DNA of 50,762 nt from Bacteroidota bacterium. GTDB lineage: Bacteria > Bacteroidota > Bacteroidia > Bacteroidales > GCA-2748055. Shown piece by piece: positions 10,301 to 20,500 of this stretch (its first letter is position 1; the number at the start of each line of letters is the position of its first letter). The stretch is taken from the NCBI GenBank assembly GCA_024244665.1, contig JAAEOI010000095.1:1-50762 (forward strand), in the 5' to 3' direction. The notes beneath the pieces were generated by a model, which saw only the letters and a program-made list of their open reading frames with translations, searched no databases and had not been told where the DNA came from. Both the position numbers and the translations under genes were made by a program.

Positions 10301-11294
10301 CTGCAGCATACATGATCAGGGTATCGCCATTTTGCATGATGGCATGGGTAGAGTCTGCTACATCACCATCCTCCACATATCCCCAGGCCATACCGGGTCC
10401 CAGCTCAAGATAAGAAAGAATGGAATCTCCCTTATAGATTCCCCAGGGAACAGTCAGTTTGGAGTTATCCATGTCCACATCAACTGTGGTGGATTGTACA
10501 TCAATATGAAAATCGCCGTGGTTCTTGATGGTATTGAAAGAAATCCTGCTACTGGAAGGCTGGTTGGGGATTGGGATCCATTCCGAATCTTCGAGGGTGG
10601 CACCTTTTGAGTTATTCCAGACCATATTCCCCTGTGTGACGGTCGCCTTTCTGACCAGTGTATAATAACGGGAAGCCTCGGGAATACCAGCTACGTCAGT
10701 CCATCCATTGACTGCCACGTTGTTTTCATCCAGGAGCAGTCTCGCCTGGTCCAGCATGATGGAATCCCCGTTGGCCAGGTGACCAAAAATAACATAAGCC
10801 TTGGAACCCCAGTTCCACATAAGGCCCGAGTGGATTGATGCAGAGTCTCCCCACATCTGCCATTCGGGGATTATGGTATCTGTCACACCAAAGGCATTGC
10901 CGGTCATGCAATACTCATCTGCCAGGGCCAGCAAATCTAACCTGTGGTCTGGCAATTGGGTCCCGGGAGCAAATCTGTCACTGACACCCATGATCACCCA
11001 GGTCCCGCCCGGGGCGAGTTCCCCGGATAACCTGAGCTGATTACCGCTATTGGGCGCACTATTAATTCTCCATTGGCCGGTCGCGTTAGAAAGGGTCTTA
11101 CCCGTGACATTAGCAAGAGTAACATTGGCCAGGTCAACCGTCTCTGTTCCTGTGTTACACAATTCAAGGTAACCTTGATGCGGATCCATAAAGCGGTGTT
11201 CCGAAAAGATCAGACCTTTGATCGTGTCCTGAGCATTAGCTCCGAGAATGAATCCGGAGACGAGTAGCAATAAAAGTAGTTTCAGTTTTTTCAT
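7389..11294 (-). CDS. Large secreted lamin-tail-domain protein with T9SS sorting domain, function unknown
   Basis: A 1301-aa secreted protein. The start at 11294 (not the longer frame to 11321) gives a clean signal peptide ending GANAQ. Two lamin-tail-like (LTD) segments are visible: one right after the signal (SEHRFMDPHQGYLELCNTG) and one near the middle (SAMHYLEICNPG). Between and after them a degenerate module recurs with a shared LKV-x-S/A-x-DGT-x-T-x-Y core (at least three copies). A PKD/Ig-like domain (ending GDYTLTLSVNDG) and a type A sorting domain (MRIYPNPATEKLTLEL to IEIQK) close the protein, implying export by the type IX system and attachment to the cell surface or release. I see no catalytic motif. 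Its promoter carries the same direct repeat and -7 layout as the HTCS gene and two carbohydrate operons, which suggests a part in polysaccharide binding or processing. It is followed by a strong terminator and is probably monocistronic. Confidence 0.8.
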   Translation of the reverse strand: MKKLKLLLLLLVSGFILGANAQDTIKGLIFSEHRFMDPHQGYLELCNTGTETVDLANVTLANVTGKTLSNATGQWRINSAPNSGNQLRLSGELAPGGTWVIMGVSDRFAPGTQLPDHRLDLLALADEYCMTGNAFGVTDTIIPEWQMWGDSASIHSGLMWNWGSKAYVIFGHLANGDSIMLDQARLLLDENNVAVNGWTDVAGIPEASRYYTLVRKATVTQGNMVWNNSKGATLEDSEWIPIPNQPSSSRISFNTIKNHGDFHIDVQSTTVDVDMDNSKLTVPWGIYKGDSILSYLELGPGMAWGYVEDGDVADSTHAIMQNGDTLIMYAAGNNLEQVNFEIQVLDPAADQATVYPLKYKVIGGAYWHNPFNQQYEWTDDDMWIQPYYVTVGQGVDSIGNVPYATRVDSLFKYLEKAPNANWEIVWKDEVVHADLRNGDILKVTAQDGSTITEYYIDVQDYAAGENALLGAITWPDKQEFLEGWKGDTIPHFGSLKTNYNVLVPYGTKNVPALVAHAEDINAEISVERAVSLTGSAANRTTVFTVTAQLDTIYETYSVTFELEKDPVKVQNYEGTPFFSESATHQRSAMHYLEICNPGTVPMDLSEYMIVQSTLVNPAEAIMGLIPDVPSETNFKLRYASYVPGFSYIEDTSEWIINPGILSLDANVNPEVEPGGVFVMAATWANRAQYLTDFLLEDIDKRWSDSEDVLGIDEQRSAAAPRWANATYLFKIVGDSILDGKKSIGDPSDFELVDVLGDPIADLEWTVAGRSVKGVHRGWIKPKPYVYTGSRSLIECSESFGTHADTSDWIVNTYNNEIAHQDHIPNFIGSHVMDPVTVYISTITSPVYLVSDGYSDNETLQGDLTTTTVEAFLGNIDEADPEQVLTVLSRTDGSQKDAAMAVEGNDTLKVVSADGTNTTKYVLTDQPLDNNAVLTLADDPSDFSIEINESVGTISGVTYGSLLKDVVAGVVVPDLAVMNVIDSDGKLLPLQYMNYDSVKVDVLVGADIYFEVVAQDLVTIITYKLEPASLSSDAYVISSIYAVDEESDEISLIAEGSTVGLFFRNIEVVKGAQATAYTKLGHQRVDGVLSHDDVLKVVSEDGTNTAVYFLTFLNEDNPDANNAPEIILAFSDTTLTEVGTILLSATAKDDGLPPPANLTQMWEVSSGNAADVVIESADQLSSNVTFNANGDYTLTLSVNDGALTSQADVTVSVGGVGIDQIHAPSMRIYPNPATEKLTLELMNMPGSTSIVSIFSITGSAVFNAKLNSDKTEINLSSFESGLYFVKVYSEGHSFTQRIEIQK

Positions 11295-11346
11295 AAGTAA
11301 GCAGTTAAGTGAATTAATCAATTAGTTAAACTTTCTTCGAATGAGG

Positions 11347-11406
11347 CAAATATATTTTAATGAGTCTGATTCATGTTGTTTAAATCTCGCATTCACTTGC
11401 TTATTT
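11347..11406 (-). promoter_or_regulatory. Candidate HTCS operator-promoter of the lamin-tail/T9SS gene
   Basis: Half-sites CTTGCTTATTT (11396-11406) and GTTGTTTAAAT (11375-11385), given in plus orientation, start 21 bp apart. A perfect -7 element TATATTTG (minus strand, 11347-11354) ends 21 bp from the proximal half-site, 53 bp before the ATG at 11294. The geometry is identical to that at 15620, 22679 and 35281. The distal half-site overlaps the region just past the HTCS stop codon. Confidence 0.6.
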
Positions 11407-11413
11407 CATGAAA

Positions 11414-14400
11414 TCAGGAGAATTCGGAAGGGGAGTAGCCGAATTTCTTTTTGAAGGCATGACTGAAATGGGAAGCGGACTCAATGCCCACTTCATACAT
11501 GACGCTTTTTACGCTGATGCCCGGATTATCGGCAAAAAGGTCTGCAGCAGCCTGTAAACGGTAGTTCCTTAGGTAGGCATTGGGAATTTGTCCGGTGAGG
11601 AGTTTCAGCTTCCGGTATAGCTGGGAGGTGCTCAGGCTAACTTCTTGCGAAAGTTCTTCCACGCCAAAGGAGGAATTGTCCAGGTTTTTCCGAATAGCAT
11701 TGTTTACCATCTCAATGAACTCGGTGTCGATTCCGGATATTTGAACATCGGCAGGTAAGGAACTGGATTGGTTAAAATGGGCCTTGAGCTTTTCACGGTT
11801 TTCAATCAGTTTTTGCACCGTTACTTCCAGGTATTTCAGGTTGAATGGTTTAGACATATAGGAATCGGCACCATGCTCCATGCCCTGGATATGGCTATCC
11901 ATTTCTTCAAGTGCAGTAAGGAGTATAAAAGGAATGTGACACAATTGTATTTCCGTTTTGACTTTTTCACATAATTCATAACCGTTAAGGCCGGGCATCA
12001 TCACATCACTGATTATAATATCCACCTCACCTGTGTTGGCTATATCCAGTGCATCTGTTCCATTTGCCGCTTCCAGGATCCGGTATTTCTTTTTAAGTAC
12101 ATTCTTAATAATGCTTCTGAATTCACTCTCGTCATCAGCAACCAGTACAGTGGGTTTCTGATGATCAGCTGGATCCTGTCCCTGGTTTAAATCGTTGGTT
12201 ATATTTTCATATTCCAGTAATTCGTTGGTATTAAGTCTCTTGATATCCTTCTTGCTATGGATGTCCGAATGTGATTCGTCAAGGGGGATCAATACCGAGA
12301 AACAGGTCCTTTCTTCGGGAATGCTTTCTACCTTTATATAACCTTTGTGGAGGTCAACAATGGATTTGCTATAGGAAAGCCCTATACCTGTCCCCATGTT
12401 TCTTAACTCCGATCCCGATTGATAGAACCTTTCAAAGATTTTACTCAGATCATTCATTTGAATACCCACCCCGTTATCAGTCACATCAAAACAGGCGTAT
12501 TCTTTTCCTTCGTGTTCGCGTATACTGCCTTCCAATCTGACCGTTCCATTGGGGGGAGTGAACTTGAAGGCGTTGGAAAGGAGGTTGAACAGCACCTGTT
12601 CCATTTTCTCCAGGTCCAGGTGAATCTGAAATGAAGGATCTTTTACCTGGTAGTAAAACTGGATGCCTTTCTTCACTGAAAGTGATTCAAAGGCATCGGC
12701 AACCGGATAGATGAAACCATCCAGCGAAGTTCTGGAAATTTTCAGCTTCAGGCCTGCCTGCTCAATTCTTCGGAAAGTGAGTAATTGATCCATGAGCCGG
12801 ATCAGCCTGTTGCTGTTTTTTTCAATCATTGCCACATACTCTTTCTCCTCCTCACCATGAACAAGTTCCTGAAGCTTTTGCAGGGGTATTGATATCAGTG
12901 AAAGCGGGGTCTTGAATTCATGGGAAATGTTCGTAAAAAAGCGCAGTTTTGAATGGTTGACCTCCTTGATCCTCTCCTTGTCCAGTTGCTCAAAATGAAG
13001 TTTATTCTGTAGGTTCTTCAGTTTGACCACATACAGCGAAATCCCTGAAATCAGAGACAGGGCCAGTATAAAAAAGAGGAGTTTGCTTGAAGTTCGCGCA
13101 AACCAGGGAGCCAGCATGGTAATTTGAAGTGAGGTTTCATCTTCCGATATAATACCATCGCAGTTATAGCCCCTGACTTTGAAGGTGTAGTTACCCGGAG
13201 TCAGGTTTGTATAGGTGGGTGCAAAAGATCCCTGGTTGATATGAATCCACTCCTTGTCAAATCCTTCAAGAATATAGGAAAGGCGGTTTTTCTCCGGAAT
13301 AGCAGTGTGATAAGCAGCCACTTCAATGGTAAGGGTCCTGTCATCCCTGCTAAGAACCAACTTCTCAACTTCTGAAATATCCCTGTCAAGAATGATTCTG
13401 CTACCAACAGTTTCACCCACCTGAACTATTTTGTTATTAATTTTGAGATTTGTCAGACGGACTTCAGGAGGGATTAGATTTGCCTTGATTTGTCCTGGTT
13501 TAAATACCGTTAAGCCGTTTAATCCCCCAAAATAGTAGAATCCTGAGCTACCCTTATGATAGGCAAACTGCCTGAAATTATTGCCAGGGAGCCCGTCATG
13601 GATATTATAGTTTGTGGTCTTGAATGTCTGTGTATTCAGTACAGAAATACCCATATCCGTTCCAAACCACAAAGTGGAATCATTTTCTTGAACAATACCA
13701 TAAATGGCATTGTCTGGCAGTCCGATTGTATCCTGGAGCCTTTCAAATTCCCTCTCACCGCTTCCCTGGATATCCTTCAGCCTGTTCAGTCCGCCGCCAA
13801 ATGTTCCAATCCAGAGACTTTGCTCACGGTCCCTGTTTAAGCAGAATATTGCATTGTTACTGATGCTGCTTTCATCACTTTCAATATATTCATGGTGCTC
13901 CACCATGTGCAGGGACCCGCCGGCCATGCTGAACCTTGATAATCCATTGTTATTGAAACCAATCCAGATCTCTTCATGGTTCTCCACATTCACAGCCATA
14001 ATACTCCGGGTATCATCAAAGGCATAAGAGGTGTGGACAGGGATTCTAACTATCTTTCCTGATTGCAGGTAATTCCATGGATCCTTCACGACGATGATCC
14101 GGGATCCGGCCACCATAATTTTATCCGGGGCTACGGGGACAATATGTCGTAACTGACTGACAGGGAGTATTTGGTCATTTAAATCAAACTCCACCCTGGT
14201 GAAAGATTCATCTCTTTTATTGTATACAACAACTCCATAACCGTCATATCCCATCCAGATATTCCCATGTTTGTCTTCATACAAAGAGAAAATGTTCCTA
14301 CCGGGAAAAGTATTAAACCAGTGACTAAAACGGTCAAATTTCAGCTCAGACAGGTTCTTGTCACCCACAGGTTGGGTACTTCTGCAAAGGGGTCGATTGT

Positions 14401-15556
14401 ATATGGATACCCACAGATAGCCCTCACTGTCTTCAAGCACACTATTTATCAGGTTTCCAGATAAGGTATGCTCATCATAAGGATTGTACTCCAGGTTGGT
14501 GAACTGTTTCTGATTTAAATCCAGTTTACACAGTCCGGCCTGGGCTGTCCCGATCCAGAGCACATTAAAAGGGTCTTCATAGATGCAGTTAACCATATTT
14601 CCGCTGACCCCTCCTTTTTTCCTGGGATCATGACTGAAGTTGGAAAAAGTCTCATCCTGATCGTGAAAGAGGGACAGGCCTCCAAGCCAGGTTCCCACCC
14701 AGATCCTGTCCTTATTGTCCACATGGATATCCGTGATATAATTGGAGGCGATAGATCCCGGATCCTGTCCATCGTGGAGGTATTCTCCTATTAAGATGAA
14801 TTTACTCCCACCCTCGACGATGTTATACAGTCCTTCATGGCTGCCAATCCAAATTGTATTACTATGGCGTTTCAAACAGCTTATGTGGCCTGAAGGGATG
14901 AGTTCCTCGGGTTCAATTTTCACATTCATCAGGCTGTCTGTCATCGACATTTTATACAGACCGGTAGCTGTGGCAAGAAGATAGAGCCCATCGCCAAGCT
15001 CAAGGAGATCCAGGATATCAAGCCCGGCATAAGCGCCGCTCAGCAGGTTCGGGCTCCATACAGAAACGATGCTGTCTCTATCCCGTGCAGCACTTACATT
15101 GGACAGATAGTTATTCCCCACCACCCACATGGATCCGTTTGTATCTTCAATGGTCCTGTGAAGCATGTCCAGTGAGTCGGAAGTGACTTTAAAAAAGCGT
15201 TCCATGTCAGGGCAAAAGAGATTTAATCCACTACTGGATACGATCCATACAATTCCACTGTTATCTGAAAGGATACTTTCAATGCGTCCGTGGTAGACAT
15301 CCGACTGGTGTTTGCTTTCCCATGTGATATTTTGAAAGGAATAGCCGTCATACCTGATGAGACCGTTCGAAGTTCCCAACCACAATGTACCAGTATTATC
15401 CTGCTCTATGCATTTTACCGTATTCTGATTAAACCCTTCACTGTTGGAATAAGTGACAAATTGATATGTGTTCTCGGCCTGTCCGAATAGCTGTGTCAGG
15501 CCGAAAAGGAGGACCAGGGTCAAAGGGATTCTTATGAAGGATTTTATGAGTTTCAT
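11414..15556 (-). CDS. Hybrid two-component system regulator (HTCS)
   Basis: A 1380-aa single-chain sensor and regulator. The start at 15556 gives a signal peptide ending LFGQ. The periplasmic part consists of many Reg_prop propeller repeats (LWLGTSNGLIRYDGYSF is the first) and a Y_Y_Y domain (YTNLTPGNYTFKVRGYNCDG), followed by one transmembrane helix. The cytoplasmic part has HisKA with phospho-acceptor His879 in the ISHEFKTPLS motif, a HATPase domain (NLLSNAFKFTPP, DNGVGI, GTGIGLS), a receiver with Asp1184 in ISDVMMPG, and a C-terminal AraC-type DNA-binding domain with two helix-turn-helix units. HTCS proteins bind oligosaccharides in the periplasm and switch on their own locus. It is divergent from the sulfatase at 15746 and its own promoter carries the candidate operator, so autoregulation is likely. 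All key residues are present. Confidence 0.96.
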   Translation of the reverse strand: MKLIKSFIRIPLTLVLLFGLTQLFGQAENTYQFVTYSNSEGFNQNTVKCIEQDNTGTLWLGTSNGLIRYDGYSFQNITWESKHQSDVYHGRIESILSDNSGIVWIVSSSGLNLFCPDMERFFKVTSDSLDMLHRTIEDTNGSMWVVGNNYLSNVSAARDRDSIVSVWSPNLLSGAYAGLDILDLLELGDGLYLLATATGLYKMSMTDSLMNVKIEPEELIPSGHISCLKRHSNTIWIGSHEGLYNIVEGGSKFILIGEYLHDGQDPGSIASNYITDIHVDNKDRIWVGTWLGGLSLFHDQDETFSNFSHDPRKKGGVSGNMVNCIYEDPFNVLWIGTAQAGLCKLDLNQKQFTNLEYNPYDEHTLSGNLINSVLEDSEGYLWVSIYNRPLCRSTQPVGDKNLSELKFDRFSHWFNTFPGRNIFSLYEDKHGNIWMGYDGYGVVVYNKRDESFTRVEFDLNDQILPVSQLRHIVPVAPDKIMVAGSRIIVVKDPWNYLQSGKIVRIPVHTSYAFDDTRSIMAVNVENHEEIWIGFNNNGLSRFSMAGGSLHMVEHHEYIESDESSISNNAIFCLNRDREQSLWIGTFGGGLNRLKDIQGSGEREFERLQDTIGLPDNAIYGIVQENDSTLWFGTDMGISVLNTQTFKTTNYNIHDGLPGNNFRQFAYHKGSSGFYYFGGLNGLTVFKPGQIKANLIPPEVRLTNLKINNKIVQVGETVGSRIILDRDISEVEKLVLSRDDRTLTIEVAAYHTAIPEKNRLSYILEGFDKEWIHINQGSFAPTYTNLTPGNYTFKVRGYNCDGIISEDETSLQITMLAPWFARTSSKLLFFILALSLISGISLYVVKLKNLQNKLHFEQLDKERIKEVNHSKLRFFTNISHEFKTPLSLISIPLQKLQELVHGEEEKEYVAMIEKNSNRLIRLMDQLLTFRRIEQAGLKLKISRTSLDGFIYPVADAFESLSVKKGIQFYYQVKDPSFQIHLDLEKMEQVLFNLLSNAFKFTPPNGTVRLEGSIREHEGKEYACFDVTDNGVGIQMNDLSKIFERFYQSGSELRNMGTGIGLSYSKSIVDLHKGYIKVESIPEERTCFSVLIPLDESHSDIHSKKDIKRLNTNELLEYENITNDLNQGQDPADHQKPTVLVADDESEFRSIIKNVLKKKYRILEAANGTDALDIANTGEVDIIISDVMMPGLNGYELCEKVKTEIQLCHIPFILLTALEEMDSHIQGMEHGADSYMSKPFNLKYLEVTVQKLIENREKLKAHFNQSSSLPADVQISGIDTEFIEMVNNAIRKNLDNSSFGVEELSQEVSLSTSQLYRKLKLLTGQIPNAYLRNYRLQAAADLFADNPGISVKSVMYEVGIESASHFSHAFKKKFGYSPSEFS

Positions 15557-15619
15557 CACCGTTATCTCTGTATGCAAGGTAAACTATTATTGATAAAATT
15601 CAACCAGCTGTATAATGCT

Positions 15620-15679
15620 CAAACATAGCTTGCCGGCGCTTCATTCTGTTGCTCATATGTTGCATTCGATTGTTCGTTT
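15620..15679 (-). promoter_or_regulatory. Candidate autoregulatory operator-promoter of the HTCS gene
   Basis: Half-sites ATTGTTCGTTT (15669-15679) and GTTGCTCATAT (15648-15658), in plus orientation, start 21 bp apart. A perfect -7 element TATGTTTG (minus strand, 15620-15627) ends 21 bp from the proximal half-site, 64 bp before the HTCS start. The divergent sulfatase starts at 15746, so the site could also affect that gene. Confidence 0.6.
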
Positions 15680-15745
15680 GAGTATTCTGTGACATGGGAA
15701 CAGGAGTTTTTCATACTTTGGCTCTACTCGATAAATTGAGAACAC

Positions 15746-17548
15746 ATGAGACGAACCGCATTATTCTTCCGGACATCCATAATTGTGATGCTTTTGGCTC
15801 TGGCTCTGGCTTCCTGCCAGCATCCCGATCCAGTCACTAAGCCCAATGTAATCCTTATTATCACCGATGACCAGGGTTATGGCGAAATAGGCTTCCATGG
15901 GAATGAATGGATCAGTACTCCGAACATTGACCGGCTGGCAGAGGAGAGTTATCGTCTGACTGATTTTCATGTGGGTACCACCTGTGCACCCACCCGTTCA
16001 GGATTAATGACCGGCCGGAATTGTAACCGGGTGGGAGTATGGCATACAGTGATGGGGCGTTCGCTGCTGCGGAAGGGTGAAGTGACCATGGCCGATGTGT
16101 TCAGGAATAATGGTTACAGCACAGGCATGTTTGGAAAATGGCACCTGGGTGATAATTATCCCTACCGTCCTCACGACAGGGGATTCGATGAGGCCTTTTA
16201 TCATGGCGGGGGAGGAGTGACCCAGGCTCCCGATTACTGGGACAACGATTACTTTGACGATACCTATTTCAGGAATGGTGAGCCCGAGAAGGTGAAGGGC
16301 TACTGCACAGATGTGTGGTTTGAAAATGCAATTGATTTTATGGATAGGAACAGGGAGAAACCCTTCTTCTGCTACCTGTCCACCAATGCCCCACACGGGC
16401 CTTTCCATGTGCCACAAAAATACATTGACCTGTACAAGGACAACCCTGATATCACCAATCCCAACTTCTATGGGATGATCACTAATGTGGATGAGAACCT
16501 GGGGGTTTTAAGGGAAAAACTGAAGGAGCTTGGTCTGGCCGACAATACCATCCTGATCTTTATGACAGATAACGGAACTGCAGCCGGTGTTGAGTTGGAC
16601 AAGGATGGGTTCCTTACCAGGGGGTATAATGCCGGGATGCGAGGAAGGAAAGGATCGGAATACAACGGGGGGCACCGAGTGCCTTTCTTTATTCATTGGA
16701 AGGATGGAGATATGCAGACGGGAAAGGATATGGAGCAGATCAGCTCCTATACAGATATACTGCCCACGCTGGTGGATCTTTGCGGACTTGAGGGACCTGA
16801 GGTGGAATATGACGGGAAAAGTATTGTGCCACTATTAACCGAGGAATTCCCGGATTGGACTGAAAGGATCATTATTACAGATACCCAACGGGAAGACACA
16901 CCGGTGAAGGGGAAGCAGAGTGCAGTGATGACCAACAGATGGCATCTAATCAGGGGAGAGGAATTGTATGATATGGATGCCGATCCGGGACAATCCACTG
17001 ATGTGGCCGGCGAGCACCCCGGGGTTGTGGAAAAACTTCAGGATGCATATGAAATCTGGTGGAAGGAAACCTCAGTTGATTTTGATGACTATTGTGAAAT
17101 TATCATCAACACGGAGGAGGAAAATCCCACCTGTATCAGGTCACATGATTGGCACTCTGCTATTATTCCACCCTGGAACCAGGGACATATTCGTTCAGGT
17201 ATCCCCGGAAACGGTTTCTGGGTAGTGGATGTGGCAACTGCCGGGACCTATGAATTCGCATTAAGGAGATGGCCCCTGGAAACCGGGCTTCCCCTGAATG
17301 GATCCCTGCCGCCATCAGAGCCTGTTCCCGGTGGGAAAGCTCAGCCGGCCGGTGTTTCAATTCATTTCACAGGAGCCCGCATAAAAGTTGGGGAGCAGGA
17401 GCAAAGCAGTCAGGTGGATCCGGACCAGCAGGATGTGAGGTTCAGTTTTGACCTTGTTCCGGGGGAATTCAGGATGCAGACCTGGCTCGAAGATATGGAT
17501 GGCGGTAGCAGAGGAGCATATTTTGTCTATGTGACAAGGCTCAAGTAG
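15746..17548 (+). CDS. Type I (S1) sulfatase lipoprotein with C-terminal extension
   Basis: A 600-aa sulfatase with a lipoprotein signal ending LASC (Cys24). The metal site is TDDQGYG (residues 40-46); the maturation motif CAPTR starts at Cys80 and continues SGLMTGR. GKWHLGDN and MTDNGTAAG follow. After the sulfatase fold (to about residue 440) there is a 150-residue extension ending LVPGEFRMQTWLED and YFVYVTRLK, which looks like an all-beta domain. It is divergent from the HTCS gene across a 189-bp region carrying the candidate operator. Both ends of this protein type reappear in the relic at 32700-32878, which retains a 27-base exact match to the 3' part of this gene, so the two are paralogues. 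It converges with the gene ending at 17587. Confidence 0.9.
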   Translation: MRRTALFFRTSIIVMLLALALASCQHPDPVTKPNVILIITDDQGYGEIGFHGNEWISTPNIDRLAEESYRLTDFHVGTTCAPTRSGLMTGRNCNRVGVWHTVMGRSLLRKGEVTMADVFRNNGYSTGMFGKWHLGDNYPYRPHDRGFDEAFYHGGGGVTQAPDYWDNDYFDDTYFRNGEPEKVKGYCTDVWFENAIDFMDRNREKPFFCYLSTNAPHGPFHVPQKYIDLYKDNPDITNPNFYGMITNVDENLGVLREKLKELGLADNTILIFMTDNGTAAGVELDKDGFLTRGYNAGMRGRKGSEYNGGHRVPFFIHWKDGDMQTGKDMEQISSYTDILPTLVDLCGLEGPEVEYDGKSIVPLLTEEFPDWTERIIITDTQREDTPVKGKQSAVMTNRWHLIRGEELYDMDADPGQSTDVAGEHPGVVEKLQDAYEIWWKETSVDFDDYCEIIINTEEENPTCIRSHDWHSAIIPPWNQGHIRSGIPGNGFWVVDVATAGTYEFALRRWPLETGLPLNGSLPPSEPVPGGKAQPAGVSIHFTGARIKVGEQEQSSQVDPDQQDVRFSFDLVPGEFRMQTWLEDMDGGSRGAYFVYVTRLK

Positions 17549-17586
17549 GGTTTTACCCAAAGAGCTCATACGGGTGTCCTTTGATC

Positions 17587-20500
17587 TTATGGAGAGTTAG
17601 CACCTCCGGAAAGGATGAATTGCTTTAAAAGCGGGACTTCATTTTCAGGGTAGATTTTCAGGAGATACATACCCGATGACATGCCTGTAAGATTCAACGC
17701 TTCTGAAAGCTCTTCCCGGCTGAAGGCCCTAACCATGGTACCCTCCACTGTGAATAGCTCTGCCCTTACAAGTAGCAGGTCTGATTTCAGGAATAGTCTG
17801 AAATCAGTTGGATTTGGATAGAGCTCTATGGAAGGGCTGAGCAGCGGAGCAGCGGAAATCAGCAGCTGTAGATTTACATTAACCGTGGTGTCTCCCACTA
17901 TTGTTATTAGCTCATTTTCGGCTAGGTATCCCTCTTTCTCTATGCTATAGGTATACTCCTCAAACCGGGGAAGGTTTTCATAGACAGCAATCCCAACCTG
18001 GTTACTGAGCTGCAAGGAATCACCCACTTTAACCTGGACCTGGTTCAGCGGAAGATCACCTGAGTAGATTCTGAATTTCAGAAATGAAGTGGATTCGTAA
18101 AGCTCAATATGGACAGTTGTATCCCTTTGCAGTTCCAGAGAGGATTCCACGGGAAAGTAGCCACTTTCGCTGATACTGTAGTTGTGGGATCCTTCCTGCA
18201 GGGTAAAAACGGCTTCTCCCCGGAGATTGGATTGTTTGATCAGATCATTGATTGTCACAGGGATTCCTGACAGCTTTCCACCTGTATCCTTAGAAGAAAT
18301 GGAGAATGTTGCAGTATAGTTCTCCGGTATTCTCACCGGTGGGCCCTTCAGCTCATCAATAAAATAGGTATGTCCGATGGCTGTATTATTAATATCAGGC
18401 GAACTGACAAAGAGCCACGCCTGGTTATATTCATCCCTTCCAAGGGCCCCAGAGCAATCAAATTCATAATCCACCCATTGATTGGCTGCCGGAACAGGTT
18501 TTTCAAGGGAATACTGAGTAGATCCATTCCCATCATTGCGGAGAATTAACCTCACCTTACAGATATCCGGAACAGGTACATCTCCTTTGTAATAAGCCTT
18601 TACCCTGAATTTGGAGTAGGTGGTGAGATCCACAGTCTCCGGCAGATTAAAATGCACATTGGCCCACAATCCGCTATCCCTGACAACTTTCCCGGTAAGT
18701 TCGCTGGGATTGTCTTCCGAAATTTCCGGATTCAGCTCCCGGTCTGTAAAGCTCATGTGTACGGGGTCTGTCCACGGGATCGGCTGGACTTCCCCAAAGT
18801 CATTATACAACATAAAACCGGGTTCGGGTGTGGGATTTGTCCCACAGGTATCACAGGGTTCCACCGGGACCCATACCGCATTGATATATTCATCCTCCAG
18901 TATGACCCTGCCGGTATCGCGTACCAGGGCATCAAGAAGGGCAAAACGGATTCCCGGGATCAGCTCTGGTTTGTTTACCCCGTAGCCCAGTAGTCGGATG
19001 TATTTGATATTGCCGGAATAGGGCCGGTAGACCACCCGGTCCTGGTATGTCTCATATTTTTCATGGGCCGGGCCATAAGGGTTGCTAAAGGGCAGTATAC
19101 TGGCATTGTGGTAGAGATCGGGCGAAATGAAGCGCTTCCCGGTTTCACGATCCTCCATTAGGAAGAGGGGCACCATATGCTCCACCGGGGAGGCAAAGAG
19201 CTGTATATCCTGTGTGAAGGCACTGTCCAGTTCCTCTTCCTGAATCACACTGGTGGGCATGTCGGTGGGATTCATGGAAATAAATCCGTAATCGGATGCA
19301 CTCACCAGGCTTTTTGCCCGCTGCTGTACCTCCTTCATGGTGCCGTTGATATAAAAGGCTCTGTAATAAAAGGTGGCCCCGGGATTGATATCAAGCCTGG
19401 GATTGACTGTAAATACAGAGTAAGACCTGTTTATATCAGCACTACCGTCTCCCCACCTGATCCGGGTAGGTCTCATGTTGTAGGTCGACTGATATTCATC
19501 GTAATGTCTATCCTTCCCAAAAACAATGGCCATTGCAGGGCGGTTATCATCATCGCCCCCGGCGGCCCAGATGAAATATCCTCCGCTCTCGTTAATATCA
19601 TCCAGCAGGCCATGTTCTCCGGTGCCACCAAACTGTTTATAGGTCCTTTCAAGGGAATCATTGGGATGGGACAGCCAGCATTGGGGCAGATTGAGAGCCC
19701 TTACCCCGCCCCAGGGCGCATTGATATAGTCCACTTTGTGATCGCCGAAATTCTGGATGATGTAGCTCGCTTCCATAATCCCGCTGCCCAGGTCTTTGTA
19801 TTTGTATGTGTACAGCAGTTGCGACCTGTGTATGCTTGGAATATGTGCCTGTTGTCCCCAGTTCATGGTGTGCAGGGCCCTGTTGGTGCTGTCATGCCAG
19901 GCAGCCATAAGGGGACTGTAGAAGGGTTTGTTGGTCCGGGCAAACATGGTGTCGTTCATATATACGCCCGCTCCATGTATAAAGTAGCGCATACTGGGAA
20001 CCTGGGGCCTTCCAAGTGTGGAACCCGGTGGGGCAACGATCTCATCTGCATTGTGTTTTTCGGTAGACAGACAGACGGTCTGCCAGAGGTCATCCACCCA
20101 GCGTGCTGTATTAAAGTCCCAGGAACGGTACTGGGGTGGTACACCTTCCCCATAGGGCCCGATAAAGGAATAGATGGCACCTCCCTTGCCAATCCTAAGG
20201 TCCCAGAGCAAAGAATCGGGCTCCACCCGGTGCGACAGCCTTGCCAGGTATACATCTTCCTCCTTGCACTGTTCATGCCACTGGCTCCCCGAGGGCTGGT
20301 ATTCGGTGGTGAACACAGAGCTCCCTGAGTAAGCCGGGATGCTGTCGTTCCGGTAATCAGGGATAAAAGAGAACAGCAGGCTGTCACCCATTTCCCCGGG
20401 CAAGCGTTCCATAAGCATTGAATCGCATTCCTGGCCCAGGGGGACATAATCACCCCACTCAATTTCTGCCTCTTTGGTTTCAAGATTCACCCAAACTTTT

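Noticed and set aside
11375..11406. Possible coincidence of the operator pattern due to AT-rich sequence
   Set aside because: Considered as an alternative, but the fourth site was found by predicting its position from the other three, including the exact 21-bp offsets and a perfect -7; chance in this much intergenic DNA seems unlikely, though a genome scan would settle it.
19177..20328. A 383-codon open frame on the plus strand
   Set aside because: It lies wholly opposite the well-supported 1331-aa T9SS gene, has no signal or recognisable motif, and its composition is that of an antisense shadow.
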